Part shown: piece after piece, positions 9,196-16,836 of the stretch
Numbering within the stretch: position 1 is the stretch's first letter
Layout: each line of letters starts with the position of its first letter
NCBI GenBank assembly: GCA_000719695.1
Contig: JOHN01000013.1
Location: 186,001 to 250,000 of the forward strand
DNA from: Streptomyces sp. NRRL F-6131
GTDB taxonomy: Bacteria; Actinomycetota; Actinomycetes; Streptomycetales; Streptomycetaceae
Length of the DNA stretch: 64,000 nucleotides
Direction: 5' to 3'
Made by a program: the position numbers and the translations under genes
Notes under the pieces: generated by a model
Seen by the model: only the letters and a program-made list of their open reading frames with translations
The model's database searches: none
Told to the model about the DNA's origin: nothing

Positions 9196-9335
9196 GGTCG
9201 TGCTCCTCGGGTGTGTGCGGACGGGCGGCCGGCGGGGCCGGCCGGGTCGGCTTCCTCTGCCTCCACTGTGCTGCGCCCGCGCGCGGCCCGCAACGGCGCG
9301 GGCCCGGGGCGGGCCGTCGCGACCGCGGGACCGGC

Positions 9336-10013
9336 TCAGGAGGAGCCGAGGTGGTCGGCGAGGTAGCAGCGGACCAGCCGCTTGCACTCGGTGATCATCG
9401 CCGGGTCGCCCTCGGGATCCCCGCGGAAGGCGAGCTTGAGCACCGCGTCGGCCGCCTCCAGGGCCACCCGCAGGCCGAGCGTCAGGGTCACCGGGTCGGC
9501 CGTTCCGAACAGTTCGCCGCCGAGGGCCTGGAGGCGCAGCGCGACCGTCGTGTTGTTGTCCAACTCCGCGTCCAGCAGGTGCCGGTCGTCCTCGACGCCG
9601 GTCGGTACGGCCGGTCCGGCGAGCCCGAAGTCCACCTGGCCGAAGCCGGGGACGGTCCGCTTCATCTCGACGAACTCCTCCACCGCGAGGTCGGTGAAGC
9701 CGGCCGGCCCGGTGGGGGGCTCGGTGCGCAGCCGGTCGTCGAGCCGGTGCAGGTAGTGGTCGAGGTTGCGGCCGGCCAGGGCGGCGAGCAGGTCCTCCTT
9801 GCCGGCGAAGAACTGGTAGAGCGTGCCGATCGGCACCTGCGCCCGGTGGGCCACCTCCTTGGTGGTGAGCGCGGCCGCCCCGGCCTCGTCGAGCAGTGCG
9901 GCGCAGGCGTCCAGGATCCGTTCGTAGCGTTCCTGGCTGCGCTGCTGCACCGGCCGCCGCCGCCCGGGGCCCGTCCACCCCGCCGTCCGGTGACTCCTCG
10001 TGTCCGCGCTCAT
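9336..10013 (-). CDS. TetR-family transcriptional regulator
   Basis: The protein is 225 residues when counted from the ATG at 10011-10013. The N-terminal helix-turn-helix is clear: ERILDACAALLDEAGAAALTTKEVAHRAQVPIGTLYQFFAGKEDLL. The C-terminal ligand-binding half is alpha-helical and resembles the actinomycete TetR group with TGVEDDRHLLDAELDNNTTVALRLQALG. An upstream in-frame ATG at 10029-10031 is possible, but neither start has a strong ribosome binding site. It is divergent from the hypothetical gene at 10113, with about 100 bp between them, so the two probably share a promoter region. Its target is unknown. Confidence 0.8.
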   Translation of the reverse strand: MSADTRSHRTAGWTGPGRRRPVQQRSQERYERILDACAALLDEAGAAALTTKEVAHRAQVPIGTLYQFFAGKEDLLAALAGRNLDHYLHRLDDRLRTEPPTGPAGFTDLAVEEFVEMKRTVPGFGQVDFGLAGPAVPTGVEDDRHLLDAELDNNTTVALRLQALGGELFGTADPVTLTLGLRVALEAADAVLKLAFRGDPEGDPAMITECKRLVRCYLADHLGSS

Positions 10014-10112
10014 GGGGCCACTGTGCCGCATCTGCCGTTCGGCGGGCCAATCCCCGGGACCAGGAGCCCCTAAGCTCTGCGCTGATCATCAGCGCAGGAG
10101 TGGGAGGAAGAC

Positions 10113-10682
10113 ATGGGGCAGAAGATCATCCGGTTCTCGGACCTGACCGGCGAGCACGTGGAGAACGAGGCCGATCTGGTGCGCATCGTGGTGCGTGAGC
10201 ACCCGGAGCTCGCGGACGGTCCGGTGGAGATCGAGGCGCTCGCCGGGGAGCTGACCGAGGTGCGGGGGCTGGCGCTCGACCTGGTGACGGTCGAGCTCCA
10301 CCACCCGGACGCCGAGGAGCCGGAGACGGTCGTGATGACCGCGGAGGCCTTCGACCGGCTGGCGGTCGCCGCGCCGATGGCCGAGGTGCTGCGGGGGGCC
10401 AAGCGGGTCGCCCGGCGCCTGCCGGCCCAGGCCCCGGTCGCCGGTGCCGGTGCCGGTGCGGGCCGGGAGCGGGTCAACTACGCGAGCCTGGAGCACGCCG
10501 GCCGCCCCCACAAGGGCCGCACCACCGACGCGGAGAAGCAGCTCGTCCGGCAGCACCTGGACGAGGTCAACGAGCGGCTCGCCGCCGCGGGCATCCGCAC
10601 CGTCGACCTGGCCAATCCGGAGCACGTCGCCCGCTACGGCCTGGAGGACCTCGCCGCCGAGCGCGGCGCCACCCTCGGCTGA
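10113..10682 (+). CDS. Conserved hypothetical protein
   Basis: I do not recognise a named family. The 189-residue protein begins MGQKIIRFSDLTGEHVEN and has an acidic N-terminal half rich in Glu and Leu (EIEALAGELTEVRGLALDLVTVELHHP). A basic Ala/Pro/Gly linker (KRVARRLPAQAPVAGAGAGAG) leads to a helical C-terminal segment, DAEKQLVRQHLDEVNERLAAAGIRTVDL. The N-terminus loosely recalls small nucleoid-associated dimerisation domains, but the resemblance is too weak to name. GGGAGGAAG lies just before the ATG, so the start is secure. It looks cytoplasmic, with no signal or membrane segment. Confidence 0.7.
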   Translation: MGQKIIRFSDLTGEHVENEADLVRIVVREHPELADGPVEIEALAGELTEVRGLALDLVTVELHHPDAEEPETVVMTAEAFDRLAVAAPMAEVLRGAKRVARRLPAQAPVAGAGAGAGRERVNYASLEHAGRPHKGRTTDAEKQLVRQHLDEVNERLAAAGIRTVDLANPEHVARYGLEDLAAERGATLG

Positions 10683-10713
10683 CCCCGGAGCGAGGCCGGC
10701 GGCCGGTCAGTCG

Positions 10714-11598
10714 TCACCGGCCACCGGTCGCCGCGCCCCGGAGCCGGTGGCGGTCGGCCCAGGCGGCGACGGCGCCGGCGATCGCGAGGGGCTGGTCCTC
10801 CGGGGTGTGGTGGCCGGCGACGCCGTCGTGGTGCTCGATCTCCAGGGCGGCGATGTTCCGTGCGCACCAGTCGACGGTCTCCGGTCCCGTCATCACGCCG
10901 GGTCCGGGAGCGAAGGTGAGGAGCAGCTTGGGCACGTCCGGGCTGGCCGCCAGCCAGCGGTCGTAGGCCCGGATCCGGGCGACGACGTCGGCGGGCTCCT
11001 CGCCCAGCGGCATCGACCGGGGCCACTGGAGCAGCGGGCGCCGGCTCTCGCGGGTGGGGTAGGGGCGGCGGTAGACGTCCAGGTCGGCCGGGGTCAGCGG
11101 GGTGGCGACGGTGCCGGGGAGCGCCTGCTCGACGAAGGCGTTCTCGTCGAGGATCATCGCCTCGCCGACACCGGGCGTCCTGATCGCCTCGAACAGCGGG
11201 CGGCCGCCCTCGGGGAACTCCTCCCAGGTCATCGGCTTGACGATGGTTTCGGTGAAGGCGATGCCGCGCACCCGGCCGGGGTGCCGGGCGGCCTGGTCGA
11301 AGGCGAGCGCGCCGCCCCAGTCGTGGCCGACCAGCACCACCTCCTCGAGGCCGAGCGCGTCGAACCAGGCGTCCAGGTACCGGGCCTGGTCGGCGAAGGT
11401 GTACGCGATGTCGGGCTTGCCGGACTCGCCCATGCCGATCAGGTCCGGGGCCAGCAGCCGGCCGGGGCCGCCGACGGCCGGGAGGACGTCGCGCCACAGG
11501 TGGGAGGAGGTGGGGTTGCCGTGCAGGAAGACCATCGGCGTTCCGGAGCCGAGCTCCCGGTGGGCCATGGTGGAGTCGAGGACGCGGGTGGCGATCAA
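10714..11598 (-). CDS. Haloalkane dehalogenase-like alpha/beta hydrolase
   Basis: This 294-residue protein has an alpha/beta-hydrolase fold. It matches the haloalkane dehalogenase pattern: FLHGNPTSSHLWRDVLP (halide-binding Asn28), LLAPDLIGMGESGKPDIAY, and the nucleophile elbow GHDWGG with Asp93 and Trp94. The catalytic histidine is probably in GHHTPEDQP. Length and motif order agree with DhaA/LinB-type enzymes, which convert haloalkanes to alcohols. The start codon is TTG at 11596-11598 with AAGG upstream; the internal ATG at codon 11 is an alternative. It is followed by a short gap and then, upstream, the SDR gene on the same strand. Actual dehalogenase activity is inferred; epoxide hydrolase or ester hydrolysis remain possible. 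Confidence 0.8.
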   Translation of the reverse strand: MIATRVLDSTMAHRELGSGTPMVFLHGNPTSSHLWRDVLPAVGGPGRLLAPDLIGMGESGKPDIAYTFADQARYLDAWFDALGLEEVVLVGHDWGGALAFDQAARHPGRVRGIAFTETIVKPMTWEEFPEGGRPLFEAIRTPGVGEAMILDENAFVEQALPGTVATPLTPADLDVYRRPYPTRESRRPLLQWPRSMPLGEEPADVVARIRAYDRWLAASPDVPKLLLTFAPGPGVMTGPETVDWCARNIAALEIEHHDGVAGHHTPEDQPLAIAGAVAAWADRHRLRGAATGGR

Positions 11599-11645
11599 GG
11601 GAGGGACCTTTCGTGACGGTGCGTCGGGTGCGAGCGGGCCGGAAT

Positions 11646-12461
11646 TCAGCGGAACGCCGGGGCGTTGCGGGCGGCCCAGTCGGCGAAGGTGCGCGGTGCG
11701 CGGCCGAGGACGCGCTCGATGTCGGGGCCCGGCACCTGTTCGGCGGGCAGCGGCAGGCCGAGGATGGCGAGGGTGCCTTCGACGACGGGCTCGGGCATGA
11801 ACGCCAGCAGCTGCGCGCGGGCCTCCTCGCGGGTCTGCTCGACGAACCGCACGGGGGTGCCCAGGGCTTCGCCGATCGCCGCGGCCCGTTCGCGCGGGGT
11901 GACGGCGGCCGGGCCGGTGAGTTCGTACGTCCGGCCGGCGTGGCCGTCCTCGCGCAGGACGGCGGCGGCGACCTCGGCCACGTCCGCCGGGTCGACGGTG
12001 GGCAGGCCGACGTCCCCGAACGGTGCGGCGGCCGTGCGGTCGGCGCGGACGGTGCCGGCCCAGGCGAAGGCGTTGGAGTCGAGGCCGCCGGAGCGCAGGA
12101 TCGTCCAGTCGAGGCCGGAGGCGCGCACGGCCTCCTCGAACGCCACCGGGTGGCGGTAGACCCGGGGCCGCGTCCCGGCGCCCTGGGAGGAGAGCAGGAC
12201 GACCCGGCGCACCCCGGCGGACCTGGCCAGGTCGAGGATCTCGGCCGGCTTCTCGCCGGCGACCAGCAGGAACAGGGCCGTGGCGCCGTCGAGGGCGGTG
12301 CGCAGGCTCTGCGGATCGGCGAGGTCCGCCGGAACGTGCCGGACGCCGGCGGGGAGCTGCCCCGGTCGACGGGAGACGGCGGTCACCTGCTCGCCGGCCT
12401 CGACCAGCGCCCGAACGAGCTCGCGGCCGACGTTTCCGGTGGCACCCGTGACAACGAACAT
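11646..12461 (-). CDS. NmrA-like atypical SDR (NAD(P)H-binding protein)
   Basis: This 271-residue protein has the NAD(P)-binding Rossmann start FVVTGATGNVGRELVRALVEAG and the Arg-containing loop AVSRRPGQ, which favours NADP(H). The body resembles NmrA/SDR_a5 proteins (VVLLSSQGAGTRP, SGLDWTILRSGGLDSN, TVDPADVAEVAAAVL). The canonical YxxxK is absent, as expected for atypical SDRs that act as redox sensors or isoflavone-reductase-like enzymes. It is transcribed divergently from a TetR gene; two near-identical palindromic sites lie between them, so it is probably the TetR target. The dehalogenase-like gene may be co-transcribed downstream. Confidence 0.85.
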   Translation of the reverse strand: MFVVTGATGNVGRELVRALVEAGEQVTAVSRRPGQLPAGVRHVPADLADPQSLRTALDGATALFLLVAGEKPAEILDLARSAGVRRVVLLSSQGAGTRPRVYRHPVAFEEAVRASGLDWTILRSGGLDSNAFAWAGTVRADRTAAAPFGDVGLPTVDPADVAEVAAAVLREDGHAGRTYELTGPAAVTPRERAAAIGEALGTPVRFVEQTREEARAQLLAFMPEPVVEGTLAILGLPLPAEQVPGPDIERVLGRAPRTFADWAARNAPAFR

Positions 12462-12507
12462 GAGAAACCCCTTGAGGGAAGCGGTGGTTGGTCGGCGCCC
12501 GCCGACT

Positions 12508-12582
12508 GAGTCAGTCAGCTGACTTACTGAGACAGTAGCCGACGTCCTGTCAGCCGTCTACAGTTAGTCAGGTGACTGACTC
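12508..12582. promoter_or_regulatory. Two inverted copies of a TetR-type operator between the SDR and TetR genes
   Basis: Site A at 12508-12524 is GAGTCAGTCAGCTGACT, containing the perfect 12-bp palindrome AGTCAGCTGACT. Site B at 12566-12582 is AGTCAGGTGACTGACTC, the inverted copy of A with one mismatch, and it overlaps the TetR start codon. The pair spans the divergent promoter region, which is what is expected for a regulator controlling itself and its neighbour. Confidence 0.7.
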
Positions 12583-13150
12583 AAAGAGCGCCCGGCGAGC
12601 GTCGGGCAAGCGCGAACGGCTGGCCGCCGCGGCGGCGCAGGTGCTGCACGAGAAGGGGGTGGAGCAGACCACGCTGGCCGACATCGCCCGCGCCGCGGAT
12701 GTTCCGGTCGGGAACGTCTACTACTACTTCAAGACCAAGAACGACCTGGTCGAGGCCGCGATCCAGGCGCACGGGAGCGGCCTGCGGGCCGTGATCGAGC
12801 AGCTCGACGCGCTCCCCACGCCCCGGGAGCGGCTGAAGGCGCTGCTGGCCGGCTGGATCGGGCAGCGCGAGCTCACCGCCCGGTACGGCTGCCCCACCGG
12901 CAGTCTCGCCTCGGAGCTCGACAAGCGCGCCGACGGTCTCGACGCCTCGATCGCGGAGGTGATGCGACGGCTCGTCGACTGGGCCGAGGGCCAGTTCGCC
13001 GAGATGGGCCGCGCCGACGCCCGCGAGCTGGCGGTGGCGCTGGTCGCGGCGTACCAGGGGATCTCGCTGCTCACCAACACCCTCCGGGAGCCCGAGCTGA
13101 TGGTGGTCGAGGGGGAGCGGCTGGAGCGCTGGATCGACTCGCTGGCCTGA
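12572..13150 (+). CDS. TetR-family transcriptional regulator
   Basis: This 192-residue protein has the helix-turn-helix RERLAAAAAQVLHEKGVEQTTLADIARAADVPVGNVYYYFKTKNDL, followed by the TetR_C-like region AIQAHGSGLRAVIEQL and GCPTGSLASELDKR. Regulators of this subgroup often control a neighbouring oxidoreductase and respond to electrophiles or small organic ligands. The GTG start lies inside an operator-like palindrome. A strong hairpin follows the stop codon and isolates the gene from the downstream biosynthetic cluster. It is the regulator nearest to that cluster, but the operator arrangement ties it to the SDR gene instead. Confidence 0.85.
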   Translation: MTDSKSARRASGKRERLAAAAAQVLHEKGVEQTTLADIARAADVPVGNVYYYFKTKNDLVEAAIQAHGSGLRAVIEQLDALPTPRERLKALLAGWIGQRELTARYGCPTGSLASELDKRADGLDASIAEVMRRLVDWAEGQFAEMGRADARELAVALVAAYQGISLLTNTLREPELMVVEGERLERWIDSLA

Positions 13151-13178
13151 ACGCCCCGCCGGTTCGACCGGCCCTTCC

Positions 13179-13226
13179 CCGCCGGCACTGGTCGGGCCTC
13201 CGCGCTGGCCCGACCAGTGCCGGCGG
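13179..13226 (+). terminator. Perfect 19-bp hairpin after the TetR gene
   Basis: The arms 13179-13197 (CCGCCGGCACTGGTCGGGC) and 13208-13226 are perfect reverse complements around a 10-nt loop. It begins 29 bases after the TetR stop and probably ends that transcript, marking the left border of the biosynthetic cluster. Confidence 0.75.
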
Positions 13227-13406
13227 TCCGCGGTCTCCGCCCGGCGGTCGGAGCTGTCCGGAACCTGCCAGACCGGGTGGCGGGCCGGGAGCGGACCCTC
13301 GGACTCCGCCGCCGACGTGCGGGAAGTTCGCGCCCCACCAGGAGAAACTCCGCGTCGCCGGAACGTGGACCGTGACCGCGGCGTGATCTTGGGTCGGTTA
13401 GTGACC

Positions 13407-13435
13407 TTGACCGCCTTGATTCTTTGCGGCAGGAT
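13407..13435 (+). promoter_or_regulatory. Candidate sigma-70-type promoter for the NRPS operon
   Basis: TTGACC (13407-13412) is separated by 17 bases from CAGGAT (13430-13435), a reasonable HrdB-like -35/-10 pair, about 108 bases before the proposed NRPS start. The remaining sequence of the 13227-13543 gap shows no gene; it is visibly richer in A/T than its surroundings near 13410-13530, as expected of a promoter region. Confidence 0.4.
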
Positions 13436-13543
13436 GCCCGGTGGTCGGAACGCGCTTCTGAGTCGCATGATCCCGTACCCGCACTGCTGAAATACCCGCA
13501 GAACTGCTGCTTTTGATCGCACTTGACGACAAGGGAGCTTTGT

Positions 13544-16500
13544 GTGAGTTCAGCGCATGACGGTACCGCAGCAATGGACAAGAAGCAGTCGCTTGCGGGC
13601 ATGTTGGCACGTGCACGGGCCAAGATCACCGAAGGGCCCCGCCCCCGCGAGGACCGGAACAATATTCCGCTCTCGCATTCACAGAACACTTTGTGGTTCG
13701 TCGACCGCTTACGGACCGGTATGACGACCTACAACGTCGCCTTCTTGTTCCGGCTGGAGGGCGAGCTCGACGTCGAGGCCCTCACCGAATCCCTGACGAG
13801 TATCGTCATGCGCCACGAGGCGCTCCGGACGTACGTTCTCGTGGAGAACGACGAGTACTTCCAGGGAATCGTCGAAACCCCGGAGATCGTGGTGAGCCGG
13901 ACGACCGCGGAATCCGCGGACGAGGCCGAGCGGATCATGGCGGCGCTGGCCGGGACGGCGCTCGACCTGACCGAGTTCCCGCTCTGGCGCGCCTCCCTGG
14001 TGGCGGTCGGCGACGATCTCCACTACTTCGGCTTCCTGGTCCACCACATCGTCTTCGACGGGGTGTCGACCGCGATCTTCTTCGAGGAGCTGGAGCAGGA
14101 GTACAACGCGCGCCGGGCCGGCACCCTCCCCAAGGTCGAGCCCCCGACCGTCCAGTTCGCCGACTTCAGCGTCTGGCAGCGCAAGCGCATGGGCGCGGGG
14201 GCCTGGCAGGAGAGCGTGGACCACTGGGCGGAGACGCTTCGCGACGTCGATGTCATGGACATCCCTGGTGATCGTCCCGTCCCGCCCGAGACGACCTACG
14301 CGGGGTCCGCGGAGGTGACCACCCTGGAGGGCCTGGCGGCCCGGGTGAACGAGCTCGCCTCGTCGCTGTCGACCACCCCGATCACCGTGTACGCGACGGC
14401 GATGGCCGCGCTCTACAACAAGTACTCGGGGTCCGAGGACGTCATCTTCGGAGTGCCGACGGCCAATCGCGCCGAAGTCGAGTGCGAACGTACGATCGGA
14501 TTCTTCATCAACATGCTCCCGCTGCGCTGCCGGATAGACCCCGGGGCGACCTTCCGGGAATCCCTGGCGGACGTCCAGCGACGATTCCGGGACGGTCAGG
14601 CGCACGGTCAGCTCCCGCTGGAGGAGATCATCGCGGGAGCCGGTGTCCGGCGTGAATCCGCGCGTTCCACGCTGTTCCAGTACACGCTGACGATGAACGA
14701 ATGGGCGGAACCGCTCCGGCTCGACGGGATCACCGCGCTGGAGATCGAACCGGACACCCGGCACGCGAAGTTCTTCCAGTCCTGGACGGTCACCCAGAAC
14801 GGTGCGGACCTGGATATCCACACCGCGTACAACACCGACATCTTCGACGCGGCGACCATCCGGACGATGCAGCGGGCTTTCGTCGGAATTCTGCGCAGGG
14901 CGATCGCCTTTCCGGATTCGAGTGTCGAGGAGTCGTGGTCCCACGACGAGGAATCCCGCGCGGTGCAGGCCGTTCTCGGAAAGGGCCGGGAGACTGCCGT
15001 GCCCACCGGCAACGTCTTCACGCATTTCTGCGCGGTCGCGGACGAGCACGCCGGGCGCCCGGCGGTCAGCACGCCCGACGCCACCCTGACCTACGGCGAG
15101 CTCCGGCAGCGCGCGGAGGCCCTCCGGGCCCACTTCGCGGCGCGCGGCATCGGCGCCGGCGACCGGGTGGGCGTCGCGCTCGAACCGTCCCCCGACTTCC
15201 CCGCGACCGTCCTGGCGCTGATGGCGCTGGACGCGGTCTACGTCCCGATCGACGCGATGAACCCGCCGGGCCGGATCGCCTCGATCATCACCGGCGCCGC
15301 GCCGAAGCACGTGGTCTGCGACGCGACGACGGCCGGCATCGCGCCCGCCCTGGAGTTCCCGCTGCCGGCGGACCTCCCGGCCGCGGAGCCCGCCCCGGTG
15401 GCGCCCGGCGGGGACGCCGTCGCGTACCTGATGCACACCTCGGGCAGCACCGGGACGCCGAAGGGGGTGCTCATCAGCCACGACAACATCCTGGCGTTCG
15501 TCGAGAACGTCCGGACGCTGTTCGAGCTCACCCCGCAGGATCGTTTCCTCGGCTACGCGTCGTGCGGCTTTGACGTGTCGGTCTTCGAGGTGTTCGGCGC
15601 GCTGCTGACGGGTGCCTCGCTGCACTGCGTGCCGGCCGCGACGCGCCTCGACATGGCGGGCGTCCAGCGGTTCCTGGAGGAGCACCGGGTCACGGTGACC
15701 GACCTGCCGCCGTCGGTCATGAAGCTGCTCGACCCGGCGCCGCTCACCGATCTGCGGATCGTCTTCGTCGGCGGTGAGGCGTTCTCGCACGAGCTGGTCC
15801 GGGCCTGGGGCAACGGTCGGCGGATCTTCAACGGCTACGGCGTCACCGAGTGCACGGTCACCAGCGTCGTCGAGGAGCTGACGGAGCCGCTGCCTGTCGG
15901 CGCCCTGCCCATCGGCGGGCCGATGGACAACCACCTCGCGTACGTGCTGGACGCGCGGAACGTCCCGGTGCCGCAGGGCGTCATCGGCCAACTCGCCATC
16001 GGCGGCGCCGGACTGGCGTCCGGGTACTGGGAGCGGGAGGAGGACGACCGGGAGCGGTTCATCCCCGACCCGGTCGGCGACGACCCCTCGGTCCGCCTCT
16101 ACCTGACCGGCGACCTGGCGCGCTTCAACGGCGACGGACGCCTGGTGTACGTCGGGCGGGCCGACAAGCAGGTCAAGATCAACGGTGTGCGCATCGAGAT
16201 CGGCGAGATCGAGAGCGCCGTCCGCGCCGCCCGCGGCGTGCGCAACGTGTTCGTCCAGGTCCAGCAGGAGCAGGACCAGAAGCGGGTCGTCGCCTACTGC
16301 GCGACCGGCGGGTCGCCCGACGTCTCCGAGCCGGCCCTGCGCGAGCACTGCCGCAAGCTCCTGGTGTCCACGATGGTGCCGAGCAGGTTCGTGCTCCTGG
16401 ACGAACTCCCGATCAACGCCAGCGGCAAGATCGACGAGCGCGCCCTGCCGAGCGTCGACGCCGCGGTCGAGCCGGAGCCGGCGGACCGGCTCACCGACGT

Positions 16501-16798
16501 CGAGCGCAGGATGATGACCCAGGCGTTCGGTCCGATCCTCGGCCGGACCGACTTCGCGAAGAACGTCAGCTTCTTCGACCTGGGCGGGACGAGCCTGCAG
16601 GCCGCCCAGCTGGTGTCCAAGATCAAGAAGCTCTTCGGCACCGACATCTCGCTGGCCGCCTTCTTCGCGGACTCCAGCGTGCAGAGCCTGGCCCTGGAGG
16701 TCGAACGCGCCCAACTGGCCCGGCTGTCCCCGGAGGAGCTCCAGCAGGCCATCGAGCTGATGTCCGAAGAGGACGTCGCCCGACTGCTGGCCGAGTGA
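13544..16798 (+). CDS. Nonribosomal peptide synthetase module, C-A-T
   Basis: This 1084-residue NRPS has condensation, adenylation and carrier domains. The C domain spans about residues 35-450 with active-site HHIVFDG near 167. The A domain (about 470-960) shows HTSGSTGTPKG near 630, NGYGVTEC, YLTGDLARFNGDGRLVYVGR and the A10 lysine in LPINASGKIDERALP. The T domain attachment serine lies in DLGGTSLQA near 1016. A manual specificity reading gives D-V-F-S-F-G-G-V-T-K; I cannot assign it to an amino acid, though the first Asp points to an alpha-amino acid. The GTG at 13544 is chosen because AAGGGAG precedes it; ATG 13574 lacks a ribosome binding site. A C domain at the N-terminus with no loading module implies the donor comes from another protein. 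The next gene overlaps or follows closely. Confidence 0.92.
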   Translation: MSSAHDGTAAMDKKQSLAGMLARARAKITEGPRPREDRNNIPLSHSQNTLWFVDRLRTGMTTYNVAFLFRLEGELDVEALTESLTSIVMRHEALRTYVLVENDEYFQGIVETPEIVVSRTTAESADEAERIMAALAGTALDLTEFPLWRASLVAVGDDLHYFGFLVHHIVFDGVSTAIFFEELEQEYNARRAGTLPKVEPPTVQFADFSVWQRKRMGAGAWQESVDHWAETLRDVDVMDIPGDRPVPPETTYAGSAEVTTLEGLAARVNELASSLSTTPITVYATAMAALYNKYSGSEDVIFGVPTANRAEVECERTIGFFINMLPLRCRIDPGATFRESLADVQRRFRDGQAHGQLPLEEIIAGAGVRRESARSTLFQYTLTMNEWAEPLRLDGITALEIEPDTRHAKFFQSWTVTQNGADLDIHTAYNTDIFDAATIRTMQRAFVGILRRAIAFPDSSVEESWSHDEESRAVQAVLGKGRETAVPTGNVFTHFCAVADEHAGRPAVSTPDATLTYGELRQRAEALRAHFAARGIGAGDRVGVALEPSPDFPATVLALMALDAVYVPIDAMNPPGRIASIITGAAPKHVVCDATTAGIAPALEFPLPADLPAAEPAPVAPGGDAVAYLMHTSGSTGTPKGVLISHDNILAFVENVRTLFELTPQDRFLGYASCGFDVSVFEVFGALLTGASLHCVPAATRLDMAGVQRFLEEHRVTVTDLPPSVMKLLDPAPLTDLRIVFVGGEAFSHELVRAWGNGRRIFNGYGVTECTVTSVVEELTEPLPVGALPIGGPMDNHLAYVLDARNVPVPQGVIGQLAIGGAGLASGYWEREEDDRERFIPDPVGDDPSVRLYLTGDLARFNGDGRLVYVGRADKQVKINGVRIEIGEIESAVRAARGVRNVFVQVQQEQDQKRVVAYCATGGSPDVSEPALREHCRKLLVSTMVPSRFVLLDELPINASGKIDERALPSVDAAVEPEPADRLTDVERRMMTQAFGPILGRTDFAKNVSFFDLGGTSLQAAQLVSKIKKLFGTDISLAAFFADSSVQSLALEVERAQLARLSPEELQQAIELMSEEDVARLLAE

Positions 16799-16836
16799 GT
16801 GCCCGGGACATGGACCGTGACGGTGGGGAACGCGTG

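Noticed and set aside
9896..10198. Plus-strand frame across the TetR/hypothetical gap
   Set aside because: It is a shadow of the TetR gene in biased G/C codons, with no ribosome binding site.
10113..10682. Lsr2-like nucleoid protein
   Set aside because: The opening MGQKIIRF recalls Lsr2, but length, linker and C-terminal helices do not match, and the AT-hook-like RGR motif is absent.
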